From: Providencia alcalifaciens DSM 30120
Lineage (GTDB): Bacteria > Pseudomonadota > Gammaproteobacteria > Enterobacterales > Enterobacteriaceae
NCBI RefSeq assembly: GCF_000173415.1
Contig: NZ_ABXW01000062.1
Coordinates: forward strand, 1 to 64,000
Length of the DNA: 64,000 bases
Direction: 5' to 3'
The position numbers and the translations under genes are program-made. The notes under the pieces were generated by a model. It saw only the letters and a program-made list of their open reading frames with translations. It was not told the origin of the DNA and did not search any database. Shown in pieces: positions 20,001 to 27,387 of the stretch. How positions within the stretch are numbered: the first letter of the stretch is position 1; every line of letters begins with the position of its first letter.

Positions 20001-23000
20001 ATCGGGGAACAGGTCGTATTTATGGAGATTTCCTTGCTATCCATGGGAACGATTTAGCAAATGACAAACAAAATGATAAAGCCGCGGTTATTGCGGGGCG
20101 TAAACATGTCAATCTTGCCGTAGAAAATCTGCTAAACCGTGACCATGCGCTGATATACAGCGATGGGGATTTAGTTATTGGAAATACCCTAGATGATCAA
20201 CTACAGGTCACCGGTCATGCCAAAAGCGTGAAAAACTACAGCGCCAATATTGAAGCCGTGGGTAATTTAACGTTAAAAACTGCGCTGCTTGAAAATAAAG
20301 ATATCCATTTGCAACTGACAGATGATGCCATGGAAGTGAGTCGTGAGCACTTTGATTGGTATGATTTCGGAAATGGGCGACGCTATAAAATTCAACCTCG
20401 TAGTGGCAACCAAACGCGCTATGCCATTAATGATGATGGTACGTTGAATAGAAATGTGGGTATTCACTATGAAGAATCAAACCGTTGGCGAATGTTTGTA
20501 CATGGTGATTGGACTAAAGATTTTTATGAATATGTTTACGATCGTATCATTTACGAAACACAAGTCATCAAACGAGATGCAGCGTTGATCACCAGCGGTC
20601 AGCATTTGACGATTGATGGGCAGCAACTGAACAATGAAAATTCACGCGTTGTTGCGGGGAAAAATCTGATCTTAACAGGCTATGATCTCAACAACGCAGA
20701 AGCACAAGGTGTTCTTCGTATTGTTGAAAATGGAAATACGATTTATCGTTATAAAGGCGGAGGTACATGGGAAACGTATACTAGCACGTCAAAATACCAA
20801 GGGGTCAATAGCGAGGAAGATCTAGCATTACATTTATTAGAAGTGACCGAGAATGCGGGTGGGATTAATAAAACGCAGCTCGATTCAGTGAAAGTGAACC
20901 AACTTGATGGGCAAGCAGAAAGTGTTTCTGATGCAAATAGTCAAGAGAATCAAGGTGTAAACGTCACTGAGCAAGCGTTAAAAGAGGGTAAAAACACGCC
21001 ATTAGACCTGAAGCCCGGTCAGCAAATGGAAGTGACACAATTACCTTCAATTTCAGCGAAAGTGGATGTTCAAGACGACAAATCGGTTGACTCATCATTA
21101 CACGTTGATGATACCAATATCGGTAAAGAGGCTGATATTCAAGGGCAAGTCGATGCAGGTCAAGGGAAAAAAATTACTGTGGAGGCTGAACCTCAAGGAA
21201 AAGACAACCTCGATACCGTGATAAGAACCGTTGGACCAAACACCCAATTACCCGATAACAGCCTATTTAACTTAACACCGAGCAGTGACAGCCAATTTTT
21301 AATTGAAACAGACCCTCGCTTCACTAATTACAAAAAATGGTTATCAAGTATCGATATCGTTACCCATGAGCAACTGCATAAGCGCTTAGGGGATGGCTAC
21401 TATGAGCAACGTTTAGTCCGTAATCAACTCATTGAAACCACAGGGCAGCGCTTATTAGGCAACGATAAGAATGATGAAGAACAATACCGCGCACTGCTGA
21501 CCAATGGCGTTGCGTTTGGTCATCAATTTAACCTGACTCCAGGCATTGCATTATCACCCGAAAAAATGGCGAACTTAACCACTGACATTGTGTGGATGGT
21601 GAATAAAGAAGTCACACTCCCAGATGGTCGCATTGAAATGGTCAGTGTTCCACAGGTGTATGTTCGAGCCCGTCAAGGGGACTTAAACGGTAATGGCGCA
21701 TTGTTAGCAGGTCGTAATATTTCTGCCAACATGACTGGTAAATTCCTCAACAGTGGTGAAATAAGTAGCCGCGAACTGACCGATTTACACGCTGAAAATA
21801 TCGAAAACAGTGGGCGCATTCAGGGTAAAGATGTCCAACTAGATGCCCTAAAAGACGTTAAAAATATTGGCGGGGAAATTCGTGGATTAGACAACGTTTC
21901 GCTATCAGTGGGGCGCGATATTCTCAGTGAAACTGCGCAGCGTGGCGATGGTCAATCACAATGGCTCGACCGTCCTGCCAGTATTTATGTCACGGGTGAT
22001 AACGGTCAGCTTACCTTAAAAGCGGTGCACGATATCAGCTTCATTGCCACGGATGTGGGTAATTTAGGTGTAGAAGGTAAAACAACGATTATCGCGGGAC
22101 GTGATATTAGCTTAGAAACTCGCGATGTTAGCTCGGCATTTGATTACACGCATAATTCAAGCAATTACTATCGTGGCGCTAACAGTACTGAAGTTGGCAT
22201 ACAAATCCAAACTCAAGGGGACTTAACCTTATCGGCAGGTCAAGACTTATCAGCTCGTGCAGCGAATGTCACCAGCGATGGTGAGCTGGCGATAAATGTG
22301 GGTCGTGACATCAATGTTACCTCGGGTATTGAAAGTAGTGACTACGCTAAACACACCAAGAACACGGAGAAAGGCTTTTTATCCAGCACAACAACTGAAA
22401 CTCATGATGAAGGTCATGAGCGTATAGCCATCAGCAGCATACTCAGCGGGGATCGCGTTAATATTAACGCTGGACGCGACGTGAATGTTCAAGGGAGTAA
22501 TGTACTCGGGACGAACGGTGTTAGCATCGATGCGGGCAATCAACTGACGGTCAGCACATCCGACGAGACCTTATACGCAACTCATATGAACAAAACCACT
22601 AAGTCAGGCTTGATGGGGACAGGTGGTTTAGGTTTCACTGTTGGAACACACTCACAGAAAGTCACTACCGAGAGCGACAGCAACCAGAAAAAAGGCAGTG
22701 TGATTGGTAGTACGGCTGGTGATGTTACATTGACCGCGGGTGGTTCAGCAAACATTCATGGTAGTGATGTGATTGCGGCGAAAGACATCGATATGACGGG
22801 TAGTGATGTGACTATTACTGCGGCTGAAAATAGCCGTACCGATATCACCACAGTGGAAAGCAAATCCAGTGGGTTGACAGTTTCTCTCGGTGGTGCAGCG
22901 GGCAGCATGTTAGATGGTATGGCACAGACCGCAAAATCGGCTAAACAAGAAGATGACAGCCAATTAGCTGTCCTTAAAGGGATGAAGGCTGGTCTGCAAG

Positions 23001-25783
23001 GTGTTCAGGCTCAGCAAGCGGGTGAGTTGGCTGGTCTGAAAGAAGGCGGTAGTACGGCAGATGCCTTTGGCGTCAATGTGTCTTATGGCAGTAGTTCTTC
23101 AAAATCCACCACGAAAACAGAGCAACATACCGCATCAGGTAGCAGTTTAAGTGCTGGGGACAATATCAATCTTACAGCGACAGGTAAAAAAGACGGTAGC
23201 CAAGGAAACCTGACAGTACAATGCAGTCAGTTGGATGCAGATAAAAATGTCACGTTAACCGCCAAAAATGATATCAACCTGACCAGTGCGACGAATACGC
23301 AAACGGTGGATGGCAAAAATGAAAGTAAAGGTGGCTCAATCGGTGCGGGTATCAGTACAGGCGGTTGGAATGTCAATGCGAGTGTGAATAAAGGCAGCGG
23401 CTTTGAAAAGGGTGACAGCCAGTTTTACACTGATACGAAAGTGACCGCGGGCAAACAATTGACCCTCAACAGCGGCAAAGACACCACGCTGATAGGTGCA
23501 CACGCGAGTGGGGAAACCGTTAAAGCCAATGTGGGCGGGGATTTAACTTTATCGAGCCAACAAGTTACTGATAAGTACGACTCAAAGCAACAGAGTGGCA
23601 GTGTGTCTGGCAGTATTGGTAGCGGGTTGAATACCAGCGCTTCGGTGAGTGCTAATAAAACCGAAATGCACAGTGATTATCAATCGGTGGATAAACAAAC
23701 GGGCATTAATGCAGGCAAAGGCGGTTTTGATATCACGGTGGGCAAGCATACGCAACTTGATGGTGCCGTGATTAGCAGCACAGCAGACGCGAATAAAAAC
23801 ACATTGGATACGGACATACTGGGTTTTTGGGATATCAAAAACAAAGCCGATTATCAGGTGGATAGTCAAAGTGGTGGCTTTAGCACCGGTGGTGCGTCAG
23901 TGGGTGACCAATTTGTCACCAACGCGGCAGGCTCCTTGCTGACGAATGTGAATAACAAGGGCAAAGACAGCAACACCACGCACTCAGCGGTATCGGAAGG
24001 TGAAATTATTATTCGCGATAAGGCTAATCAGAACCAAGATATCAACAACTTAAGCCGTGATACGGACAATGCCCATGAGAAACTCAATACTATTTTTGAT
24101 AAAGAGCAAGAGCAAAAACGGATTGAGAAAACGCAGTTAGTGGGCGAATTAGGTAAGCAGATTACCGATATCGCGGTGACGAATGCGACCATTAACGCCA
24201 CGAAAGAGGTAAATGCAAATCACCCAACATTGACGGGCAAAGCACGTGAAGAGGCGATTCAAGCTGAAATCAATCAATCCGGTTGGGGTGTCGGCGGTGA
24301 CAATCGTCGGATTGTCGAAGCAGGAACCGCATTGGTTCAAGGGCTAGCCAATGGGGATGTGAGTAAAGCGGTTGCCAATGCGAGTGCGCCGTATATTGCG
24401 AATACAATAGCGCAACATATCGGGGAAGAGAATAAAGCAGGACGGATAGCGGCACATGGCATAGCCAACGTTGCATTGGCACTGGCAAAAGGTGAAAATT
24501 CAGGAGCGCAATCGCTGGGCGCTATGACAGCGGAAGCCGTGGGTATGCTGTCAACAGAGCTGTACGGTAAAGATGTAAGCCAGCTATCGGAAGATGAAAA
24601 AGCGACGGTGAGTGCGTTTGCAACTTTAGCCGCAGGGATAGCCGGTGGGTTAGTGGGGGGAGATACTTCGAGTGCGGTAAATGCTGCCGAGGCAGGGAAG
24701 ACCACGGTTGAGAATAACTTTTTATCAGCGACAAAAAATGAAAAGTTGATGAAAGCCCTTGATGATCAAAAGGAAGGTAAAAATCTCCTACAAGCCTCTC
24801 AAAATATCGTCTACCTCACCAATGAAGATCGTGCGAGTAATGTGTTACTTGAGCAATATCGCAATGACCAATTAAATGAAAGCCAACAACAAGACTTAGC
24901 AAATCAACTCAATCAGTACGGCTATGAGCTGCAAACGGTGTATGGATTTAGTGAAACGGAGGCGAAGGCAGCTATTCAGAATTTGGTTAATGGTGGCGCA
25001 TTCGTTGCCGCTTATGCAGATGCGAAAGCGTATAACGAGGCACTTAGTTACTTAAAAATGTATGGCGTTCAATCGGGACAAGCTGCGGTTGGTGCTGATG
25101 CGCTGGTTGCATTACCTGGTGTGCCTGGCTCAATTATCCGAAACACGCTCATTGCGGGAGGCTCTTACCAAACAGGAACAGGGGTCGGTCAAGTTATTGA
25201 GGGTAATTATACGGAAGGTGGAATTAATATTGGCCTTGGCTCTTTAGCTGTATTTGGTGGTATTGCAGGTAATAAAGTGGTTGAAAAACCGACAGGTAGC
25301 ATTGTTTCACCTGAAACTACAATAGTTCAGGAAAGTAGTAAGATTTTAGATAAAAAAACTCATACATCCATTCCTAAGGTAGAAGCGGAATTAATAGATA
25401 AAGAAACTGGAAAAATATTTAAAGACACTAACCAAGGAAATAGGCCTGATTATTTTTTAGGTGATAAAAGTCGACCAACTTTAATTAATGATAGAATAGA
25501 AGCGAAAGTAGAAAAAAATCCTAGCAAATATTTACCAAATGGAAATATGGCTTCTGCTCATGCTGAAGTTGGCACTATTCAGCAAGCGTTCGAAGATGGT
25601 ATTACAGTTGGTCGAGATATGAATATGAAAGTTACAAAAGAAGCTGTATGTGGATACTGTCGTGGAGATATTGCAGCAATGGCAGATAAGGCAGGATTGA
25701 AATCTCTAACCGTTTATGAGGAAAGCACTGGAAAAACATTGTATTGGAATCCTGGCATGAAATCATTGAAGGAGAAAAAATAA
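14069..25783 (+). CDS. cdiA: CdiA contact-dependent inhibition exoprotein with deaminase-like C-terminal toxin
   Basis: A 3904-residue TpsA effector. It has an extended signal peptide region (MNKLFYRLIFNAARQ... to about residue 75), a TPS secretion domain (~75-300, with NPAGITCNGCGF), a long FHA-1 repeat rod (~400-2050), a non-repetitive receptor-binding/YP-like segment (~2080-2560, including DPRFTNYKKW), FHA-2 repeats (~2570-3330), a pretoxin region and the VENN motif at 3547-3550. The last ~75 residues carry HAE (3831-3833) and CGYC (3861-3864), the zinc-binding pattern of deaminase-fold toxins. The closest class by memory is BURPS668_1122-like. The final ~470 bases are distinctly AT-richer, typical of exchanged toxin modules. 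Nucleic-acid deamination is inferred, not shown. Confidence 0.93.
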   Translation: MNKLFYRLIFNAARQMLMVVSDITRSHRASPAGSGENRVENVAKSRVHWSVKLIVTSLWLTLGMVSFSASSSTIVADGNALGNQQPTVVNTQNGLPQVNIQAPNREGVSRNQYSQFDVDKNGAILNNSRTNTNTQLGGMIQGNYWLAKGEAKIILNEVNSRDPSQLNGFIEVAGKKADVIIANPAGITCNGCGFINADKALLSAGKTLIENGKIKGFEVDKGSINIVGQGYNGNGTNYTALIARSVNINAKLHAKDLAITTGKNTVAADGKTILKIDSTSTDDKSEFALDVAVLGGMYANTIKMRGTENGVGVRNAGHIGAEAGDITLSAEGKIGNAGVITASQHIALDSQQSINNTGTVLAQNDILLNAKQTIINADKGQIVAGRDAVLRAEKINSDRTALLAAGVDSKGKLTNTGSLAVKGDKTVVLQGDILAKDELMATGSDLDLSHSNIQAKNMKLAASTADIRTQEAHLRATNNATLIAKRGIDNQKGEIVANQLTLSAPEFIDNQHGKLVQIENSKNTLNTKAFNNQQGEINLAGDTSITTQQLNNQSGQLFIREGKVDIQSQNLDNRQGTILAPGKQGLILKADTLDGQKGEILTRGTLGLTAKSVNLDQGTTQAEQITLQANSLSLRQGNMLQTGDKAMTLNVVNGLDNTQGSVASKGDLNVQAGTVDNTDGKLLTSKNHRLDLMSTGELNNTRGVVQTDKTLMINVDKLINQQGKISSLSGASLLTANHLAGEKGTIFAQTALRIESADINLNQGFTQANQVSIFANNFSHQGATLLQTGEGKTELHIQNQFDNQKGEISSNGQIDIVANGLNNQDGKIIAAKLGHLTLTIQQVLNNTQGTLLGNQGIQLAAERLINQSGKILASFGDNQLALKQLDGEKGEILSKGKLALTGEELNLNDAVTQADNIQIEGQNLSHQRGKMLQTGSEKGQIKLAHTLDNQSGNISSQGTLRVNVDKLSNQQGVMVAAKVGALILNAKQHVDNTQGTLFAQQDFTLNTQSFTNIDGKVISKQGDIRLATEDLQGQRGEIIAQGDLSLSGKDIDLTAANTQAQHIQLTANRLTHQNGTMTQLSERQGTIEVSQQINNNAGDISGNGSWLIKTHALDNQQGKIFSARMGKLDLLIQQTLDNTGGTLTARQGVFVETQSLINRTGKVIASMGDVTFNSQLLESDDGEILAANTLNIEGRTLSLNQAVTQADNIVITANSLEHQGGKLLQTGDKAGKITVQGALNNQVGEIGSNGDLSLTANRLDNRDGQIITAKKSHLKVDLIHELLNQSGALIGEYGLNITASDIQNQQGKLVARHGDAKLDVAKGINNQAGLIAAEQLLQMSNQALKNQLGYIQANTIDINTNNQLLDNTQGSLLAKQQLTLNSGKLENQKGTIQSGSDMLIDTHGQQLNNTQSGDNKGIYSQGGLTLTTGGLNNEQGRLVAKNTLALNNQELNNQQGLIGSQSANKMQTQQLDNSQGTIKGQSVNLDTQGQRLTNLANKAEHGIFASQNLAMTVGELINRHGHIQANQITLNTQQNKIDNFQGEVLASETLQANSGEIDNQQGRMQASQQIAINTNGQLLNNNNTQQSDGILSGGTLTLTTGKLDNQQGQIQSAGAQILNSQLLDNQKGSVYSGSSLSIDTQKNSVLNQEGVLVSQAQLTLSARNLNNLQGTVQGKQGVNVHAETIDNQKGILLSQASAEVTGSSLNNREGTLQSQGKTNLTIAQHIENQQGKIQSESELVISGQNLDNTNGTVQGLKNIALTVVQQLQNQQGWIKANETVDITALSIDNQNTSQTAKGIEGQNIALHTTYLNNQTGIVRASQTVETTIAQKLNNEQGMISSENQITVTDGTNGKVLAISNQQGTIVSNGSANISANQLTGNGKLIAQKTLTLNLKQTFENVGRLQAGEYLTANFAQGVTNRGLISSLGELVLTTSTIINQVPGEISGQSTRIQASGQISNTGLIDGSLTHLVANSLDNRGTGRIYGDFLAIHGNDLANDKQNDKAAVIAGRKHVNLAVENLLNRDHALIYSDGDLVIGNTLDDQLQVTGHAKSVKNYSANIEAVGNLTLKTALLENKDIHLQLTDDAMEVSREHFDWYDFGNGRRYKIQPRSGNQTRYAINDDGTLNRNVGIHYEESNRWRMFVHGDWTKDFYEYVYDRIIYETQVIKRDAALITSGQHLTIDGQQLNNENSRVVAGKNLILTGYDLNNAEAQGVLRIVENGNTIYRYKGGGTWETYTSTSKYQGVNSEEDLALHLLEVTENAGGINKTQLDSVKVNQLDGQAESVSDANSQENQGVNVTEQALKEGKNTPLDLKPGQQMEVTQLPSISAKVDVQDDKSVDSSLHVDDTNIGKEADIQGQVDAGQGKKITVEAEPQGKDNLDTVIRTVGPNTQLPDNSLFNLTPSSDSQFLIETDPRFTNYKKWLSSIDIVTHEQLHKRLGDGYYEQRLVRNQLIETTGQRLLGNDKNDEEQYRALLTNGVAFGHQFNLTPGIALSPEKMANLTTDIVWMVNKEVTLPDGRIEMVSVPQVYVRARQGDLNGNGALLAGRNISANMTGKFLNSGEISSRELTDLHAENIENSGRIQGKDVQLDALKDVKNIGGEIRGLDNVSLSVGRDILSETAQRGDGQSQWLDRPASIYVTGDNGQLTLKAVHDISFIATDVGNLGVEGKTTIIAGRDISLETRDVSSAFDYTHNSSNYYRGANSTEVGIQIQTQGDLTLSAGQDLSARAANVTSDGELAINVGRDINVTSGIESSDYAKHTKNTEKGFLSSTTTETHDEGHERIAISSILSGDRVNINAGRDVNVQGSNVLGTNGVSIDAGNQLTVSTSDETLYATHMNKTTKSGLMGTGGLGFTVGTHSQKVTTESDSNQKKGSVIGSTAGDVTLTAGGSANIHGSDVIAAKDIDMTGSDVTITAAENSRTDITTVESKSSGLTVSLGGAAGSMLDGMAQTAKSAKQEDDSQLAVLKGMKAGLQGVQAQQAGELAGLKEGGSTADAFGVNVSYGSSSSKSTTKTEQHTASGSSLSAGDNINLTATGKKDGSQGNLTVQCSQLDADKNVTLTAKNDINLTSATNTQTVDGKNESKGGSIGAGISTGGWNVNASVNKGSGFEKGDSQFYTDTKVTAGKQLTLNSGKDTTLIGAHASGETVKANVGGDLTLSSQQVTDKYDSKQQSGSVSGSIGSGLNTSASVSANKTEMHSDYQSVDKQTGINAGKGGFDITVGKHTQLDGAVISSTADANKNTLDTDILGFWDIKNKADYQVDSQSGGFSTGGASVGDQFVTNAAGSLLTNVNNKGKDSNTTHSAVSEGEIIIRDKANQNQDINNLSRDTDNAHEKLNTIFDKEQEQKRIEKTQLVGELGKQITDIAVTNATINATKEVNANHPTLTGKAREEAIQAEINQSGWGVGGDNRRIVEAGTALVQGLANGDVSKAVANASAPYIANTIAQHIGEENKAGRIAAHGIANVALALAKGENSGAQSLGAMTAEAVGMLSTELYGKDVSQLSEDEKATVSAFATLAAGIAGGLVGGDTSSAVNAAEAGKTTVENNFLSATKNEKLMKALDDQKEGKNLLQASQNIVYLTNEDRASNVLLEQYRNDQLNESQQQDLANQLNQYGYELQTVYGFSETEAKAAIQNLVNGGAFVAAYADAKAYNEALSYLKMYGVQSGQAAVGADALVALPGVPGSIIRNTLIAGGSYQTGTGVGQVIEGNYTEGGINIGLGSLAVFGGIAGNKVVEKPTGSIVSPETTIVQESSKILDKKTHTSIPKVEAELIDKETGKIFKDTNQGNRPDYFLGDKSRPTLINDRIEAKVEKNPSKYLPNGNMASAHAEVGTIQQAFEDGITVGRDMNMKVTKEAVCGYCRGDIAAMADKAGLKSLTVYEESTGKTLYWNPGMKSLKEKK
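15926..18115 (+). repeat. Five exact-length 146-codon super-repeats inside cdiA
   Basis: The tripeptide T-Q-A recurs at codons starting 15926, 16364, 16802, 17240 and 17678, each exactly 438 bases (146 codons) apart. Flanking motifs repeat in the same order: LSHQxGxMLQTG, ISSxGxLxV, LxNTxGTL, GKxIAS and GEILSxGxLxL. A degenerate sixth copy (IQA at 18119) is one codon out of phase. Each unit contains about seven of the ~20-residue FHA-1 beta-helix repeats. Confidence 0.9.
23663..23978 (+). repeat. Direct repeat, cdiA copy
   Basis: This segment of the FHA-2/pretoxin part of cdiA recurs at 26486-26801 with only scattered substitutions, at a constant offset of 2823 bases. Confidence 0.92.
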
Positions 25784-26169
25784 TGTTATTTTCATTGAGC
25801 TGGACGTTAAACGGTACTGGAGGAAACAGTGAAAATCCTATATGGGATGATATTGAAAAAAAACTTACATTATTAAAAAGTGGATATGGAACCTTAACAC
25901 TAGATATTCATGATAATGATATCGGCTCACAAATGTTACAAGTAAGGGCTGAGCTAGGTAATTATTTAGTAATGCTAGGTGAGATAATCAATGATGATTA
26001 TGAAGTTAGAACATATTATGATGAAAAAAGTACTAAAGAAGCAATTTGTATATTAGGTGACTACTGGCCTAGAAACCAAATAATAACTGACTTTTCATTT
26101 ATTATTCAAGTCGTGTATGAATTTTTTAATACTGGTAATGTACAAAATCATTTATTAATTTATTTTTAA
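25783..26169 (+). CDS. cdiI: CdiI immunity protein, Imm1-like
   Basis: A 128-residue cytoplasmic protein whose ATG overlaps the cdiA stop codon (TAATG), with AAGGAG eight bases upstream, so it is translationally coupled to the toxin. Position, size and very low G+C are those of a CDI immunity gene. Its pattern (PIWDDIEKKL..., YLVMLGEI, YDEKST, then FxxxVYEFFNTGN) resembles the Imm1 family, which from memory often pairs with deaminase toxins. It should bind and neutralise the CdiA C-terminal domain of this strain only. A longer frame from a TTG at 25744 exists but lies inside cdiA and is not preferred. Family name is moderately sure; immunity role is strongly supported by context. Confidence 0.8.
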   Translation: MLFSLSWTLNGTGGNSENPIWDDIEKKLTLLKSGYGTLTLDIHDNDIGSQMLQVRAELGNYLVMLGEIINDDYEVRTYYDEKSTKEAICILGDYWPRNQIITDFSFIIQVVYEFFNTGNVQNHLLIYF

Positions 26170-26173
26170 TAAA

Positions 26174-26199
26174 AAGATCCCATCTCATACAGGGATCTT
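26174..26199 (-). terminator. Terminator of the SymE-like gene
   Basis: An 8-bp stem, AAGATCCC / GGGATCTT, lies between the convergent cdiI and symE-like genes. On the minus strand the stem is followed by TTTTATTAAA, so it serves the SymE-like transcript best. Confidence 0.65.
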
Positions 26200-26210
26200 C
26201 GTTAACAATC

Positions 26211-26408
26211 TTACTCGCTCTCAGCCAGTTGGATGATCAACTGTCCGGTTTGGCGAGTGAGGGTGAAGTGACTGCCCACCTCAAACCCCAGGTCCTTCAG
26301 CCACTTACCGCTGATAGTCAGTTGTGGGCGGGGATTGGGTTTTCCTCGGTTCGGCAAGTAACCCACTGCATACTGTCTGGTTTTGACCACTTCGCTTTTG
26401 GTTATCAA
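26211..26408 (-). CDS. SymE-like type I toxin-family protein
   Basis: A 65-residue protein with the SymE AbrB-like fold signature: RQYAVGYLPNRGK, then PQLTISGKWLKDLGF, then a hydrophobic strand ending LIIQLAE. In E. coli SymE is an SOS-induced toxin controlled by an antisense RNA and was reported to act on RNA or nucleoid. The only start in frame is TTG at 26408, with an in-frame TAG six codons upstream, and it lacks a few residues usually found at the N-terminus. It may therefore be clipped by the rearrangement that placed the cdiA fragment next to it. SymE-like genes commonly accompany CDI and Rhs loci. Function here is uncertain. Confidence 0.75.
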   Translation of the reverse strand: MITKSEVVKTRQYAVGYLPNRGKPNPRPQLTISGKWLKDLGFEVGSHFTLTRQTGQLIIQLAESE

Positions 26409-26416
26409 CTCTCGCG

Positions 26417-26851
26417 ATTCTATCTACTTTTGGTGGCAGTATTAGCCAAGCGGGTGGTTCACTGCGTCTCAATGCCAGCAAAATCGAAATGCACAGTGAT
26501 TATCAATCGGTGGATAAACAAACGGGCATTAATGCAGGCAAAGGCGGTTTTGATATCACGGTGGGCAAGCATACGCAACTTGATGGTGCCGTGATTAGCA
26601 GCACAGCAGACGCGAATAAAAATACATTGGATACGGGCACACTGGGTTTTGGGGATATCAAAAATAAAGCCGATTATCAGGTGGATAGTCAAAGTGGTGG
26701 CTTTAGCACCGGTGGTGCGTCAGTGGGTGATCAATTTGTCACCAACGCGGCAGGCTCCTTGCTGACGAATGTAAACAACAAGGGCAAAGATAGTAACACC
26801 ATGTGTACGGAAAGCGAGATAACCGTAATTACACCCTTACTACTATTATAA
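26417..26851 (+). pseudogene. Orphan cdiA fragment (displaced duplicate)
   Basis: In frame with the ATG at 26489, this stretch encodes FHA-2/pretoxin sequence of CdiA (MHSDYQSVDKQTGINAG..., through LLTNVNNKGKDSN), then ends in 13 unrelated residues and a stop. Upstream in-frame sequence (FGGSISQAGGSLRLNASK) is also CdiA-like but differs from the main gene, so the donor was a related but distinct cdiA. It has no start signal, secretion domain, VENN motif or toxin. It is a scar of an orphan toxin module or of unequal recombination. Confidence 0.8.
26486..26801 (+). repeat. Direct repeat, orphan copy of cdiA segment
   Basis: Near-identical to 23663-23978 in cdiA. The match ends abruptly at AACACCA, and the 5' edge fades over about 15 bases before GAAATGCACAG. 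Recombination between the two copies would delete the toxin end of cdiA and cdiI. Confidence 0.92.
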
Positions 26852-26920
26852 GCTTGATATAGGGAGAATTAAGTTGGATTAGGCAATTAAGAACTAGGTT
26901 GACTTATCTTGAATAAAAAC

Positions 26921-26995
26921 TGGTGTCCCCTGCAGGAATCGAACCTGCAACTAGCCCTTAGGAGGGGCTCGTTATATCCATTTAACTAAGGGGAC
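26921..26995 (-). tRNA. argW: tRNA-Arg (anticodon CCT)
   Basis: A 75-nt tRNA on the minus strand with encoded CCA. The acceptor GTCCCCT pairs with AGGGGAC, the T loop is TTCGATT, and the anticodon loop CTCCTAA gives CCT (arginine AGG codons). It matches enterobacterial argW and is next to mlaA as in E. coli, where argW is a known integration site. The CDI locus lies directly off its 3' end, but no integrase gene or duplicated tRNA end was found in the window. Confidence 0.96.
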
Positions 26996-27387
26996 ATTGA
27001 GATGGCGCGGGTGAGCGTTTGGCATTTTACTGTCCACCTCCCATCGAATCAAGCTGTTACAACCAATTTCTCTATTTTTATCTTTCTTCGATATTTCTTT
27101 GTTGGGTTTTTAATCATTTCCGTCGTAATGAAAAAATAATTTCAGATAAGTCTATCTCTATGTTAATTCGCTAATTAATGCCATATACCGTTGTAATCGT
27201 TGTTTTCAAAGCGATCAAGTTATACTTCTTATGATAAGTTGATAATTAAATAGGTTATAATTATGCGAATAAGGTAATTAAACCACTCAAAACGTTTAAC
27301 ACGTTTTTCTATTTGCTTCTATGATAAGGCGATTAGCAATAACGATAAAAACACCATGGCAAGGTGGACTAAAGGATGGAGAGAATG
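26996..27387. other. Intergenic region upstream of mlaA
   Basis: About 390 bases holding the divergent promoters of tRNA-Arg (minus) and mlaA (plus). The sequence is AT-rich, and no small gene or operator was recognised. Confidence 0.4.

Noticed and set aside
24270-24734. Several overlapping minus-strand frames within the cdiA pretoxin region
   Set aside because: They are antisense to the continuous 3904-codon cdiA frame and show no recognisable protein features.
25744-25782. Longer immunity protein starting at TTG 25744
   Set aside because: It would lie within cdiA; the ATG at 25783 has AAGGAG at proper spacing and the standard TAATG overlap.
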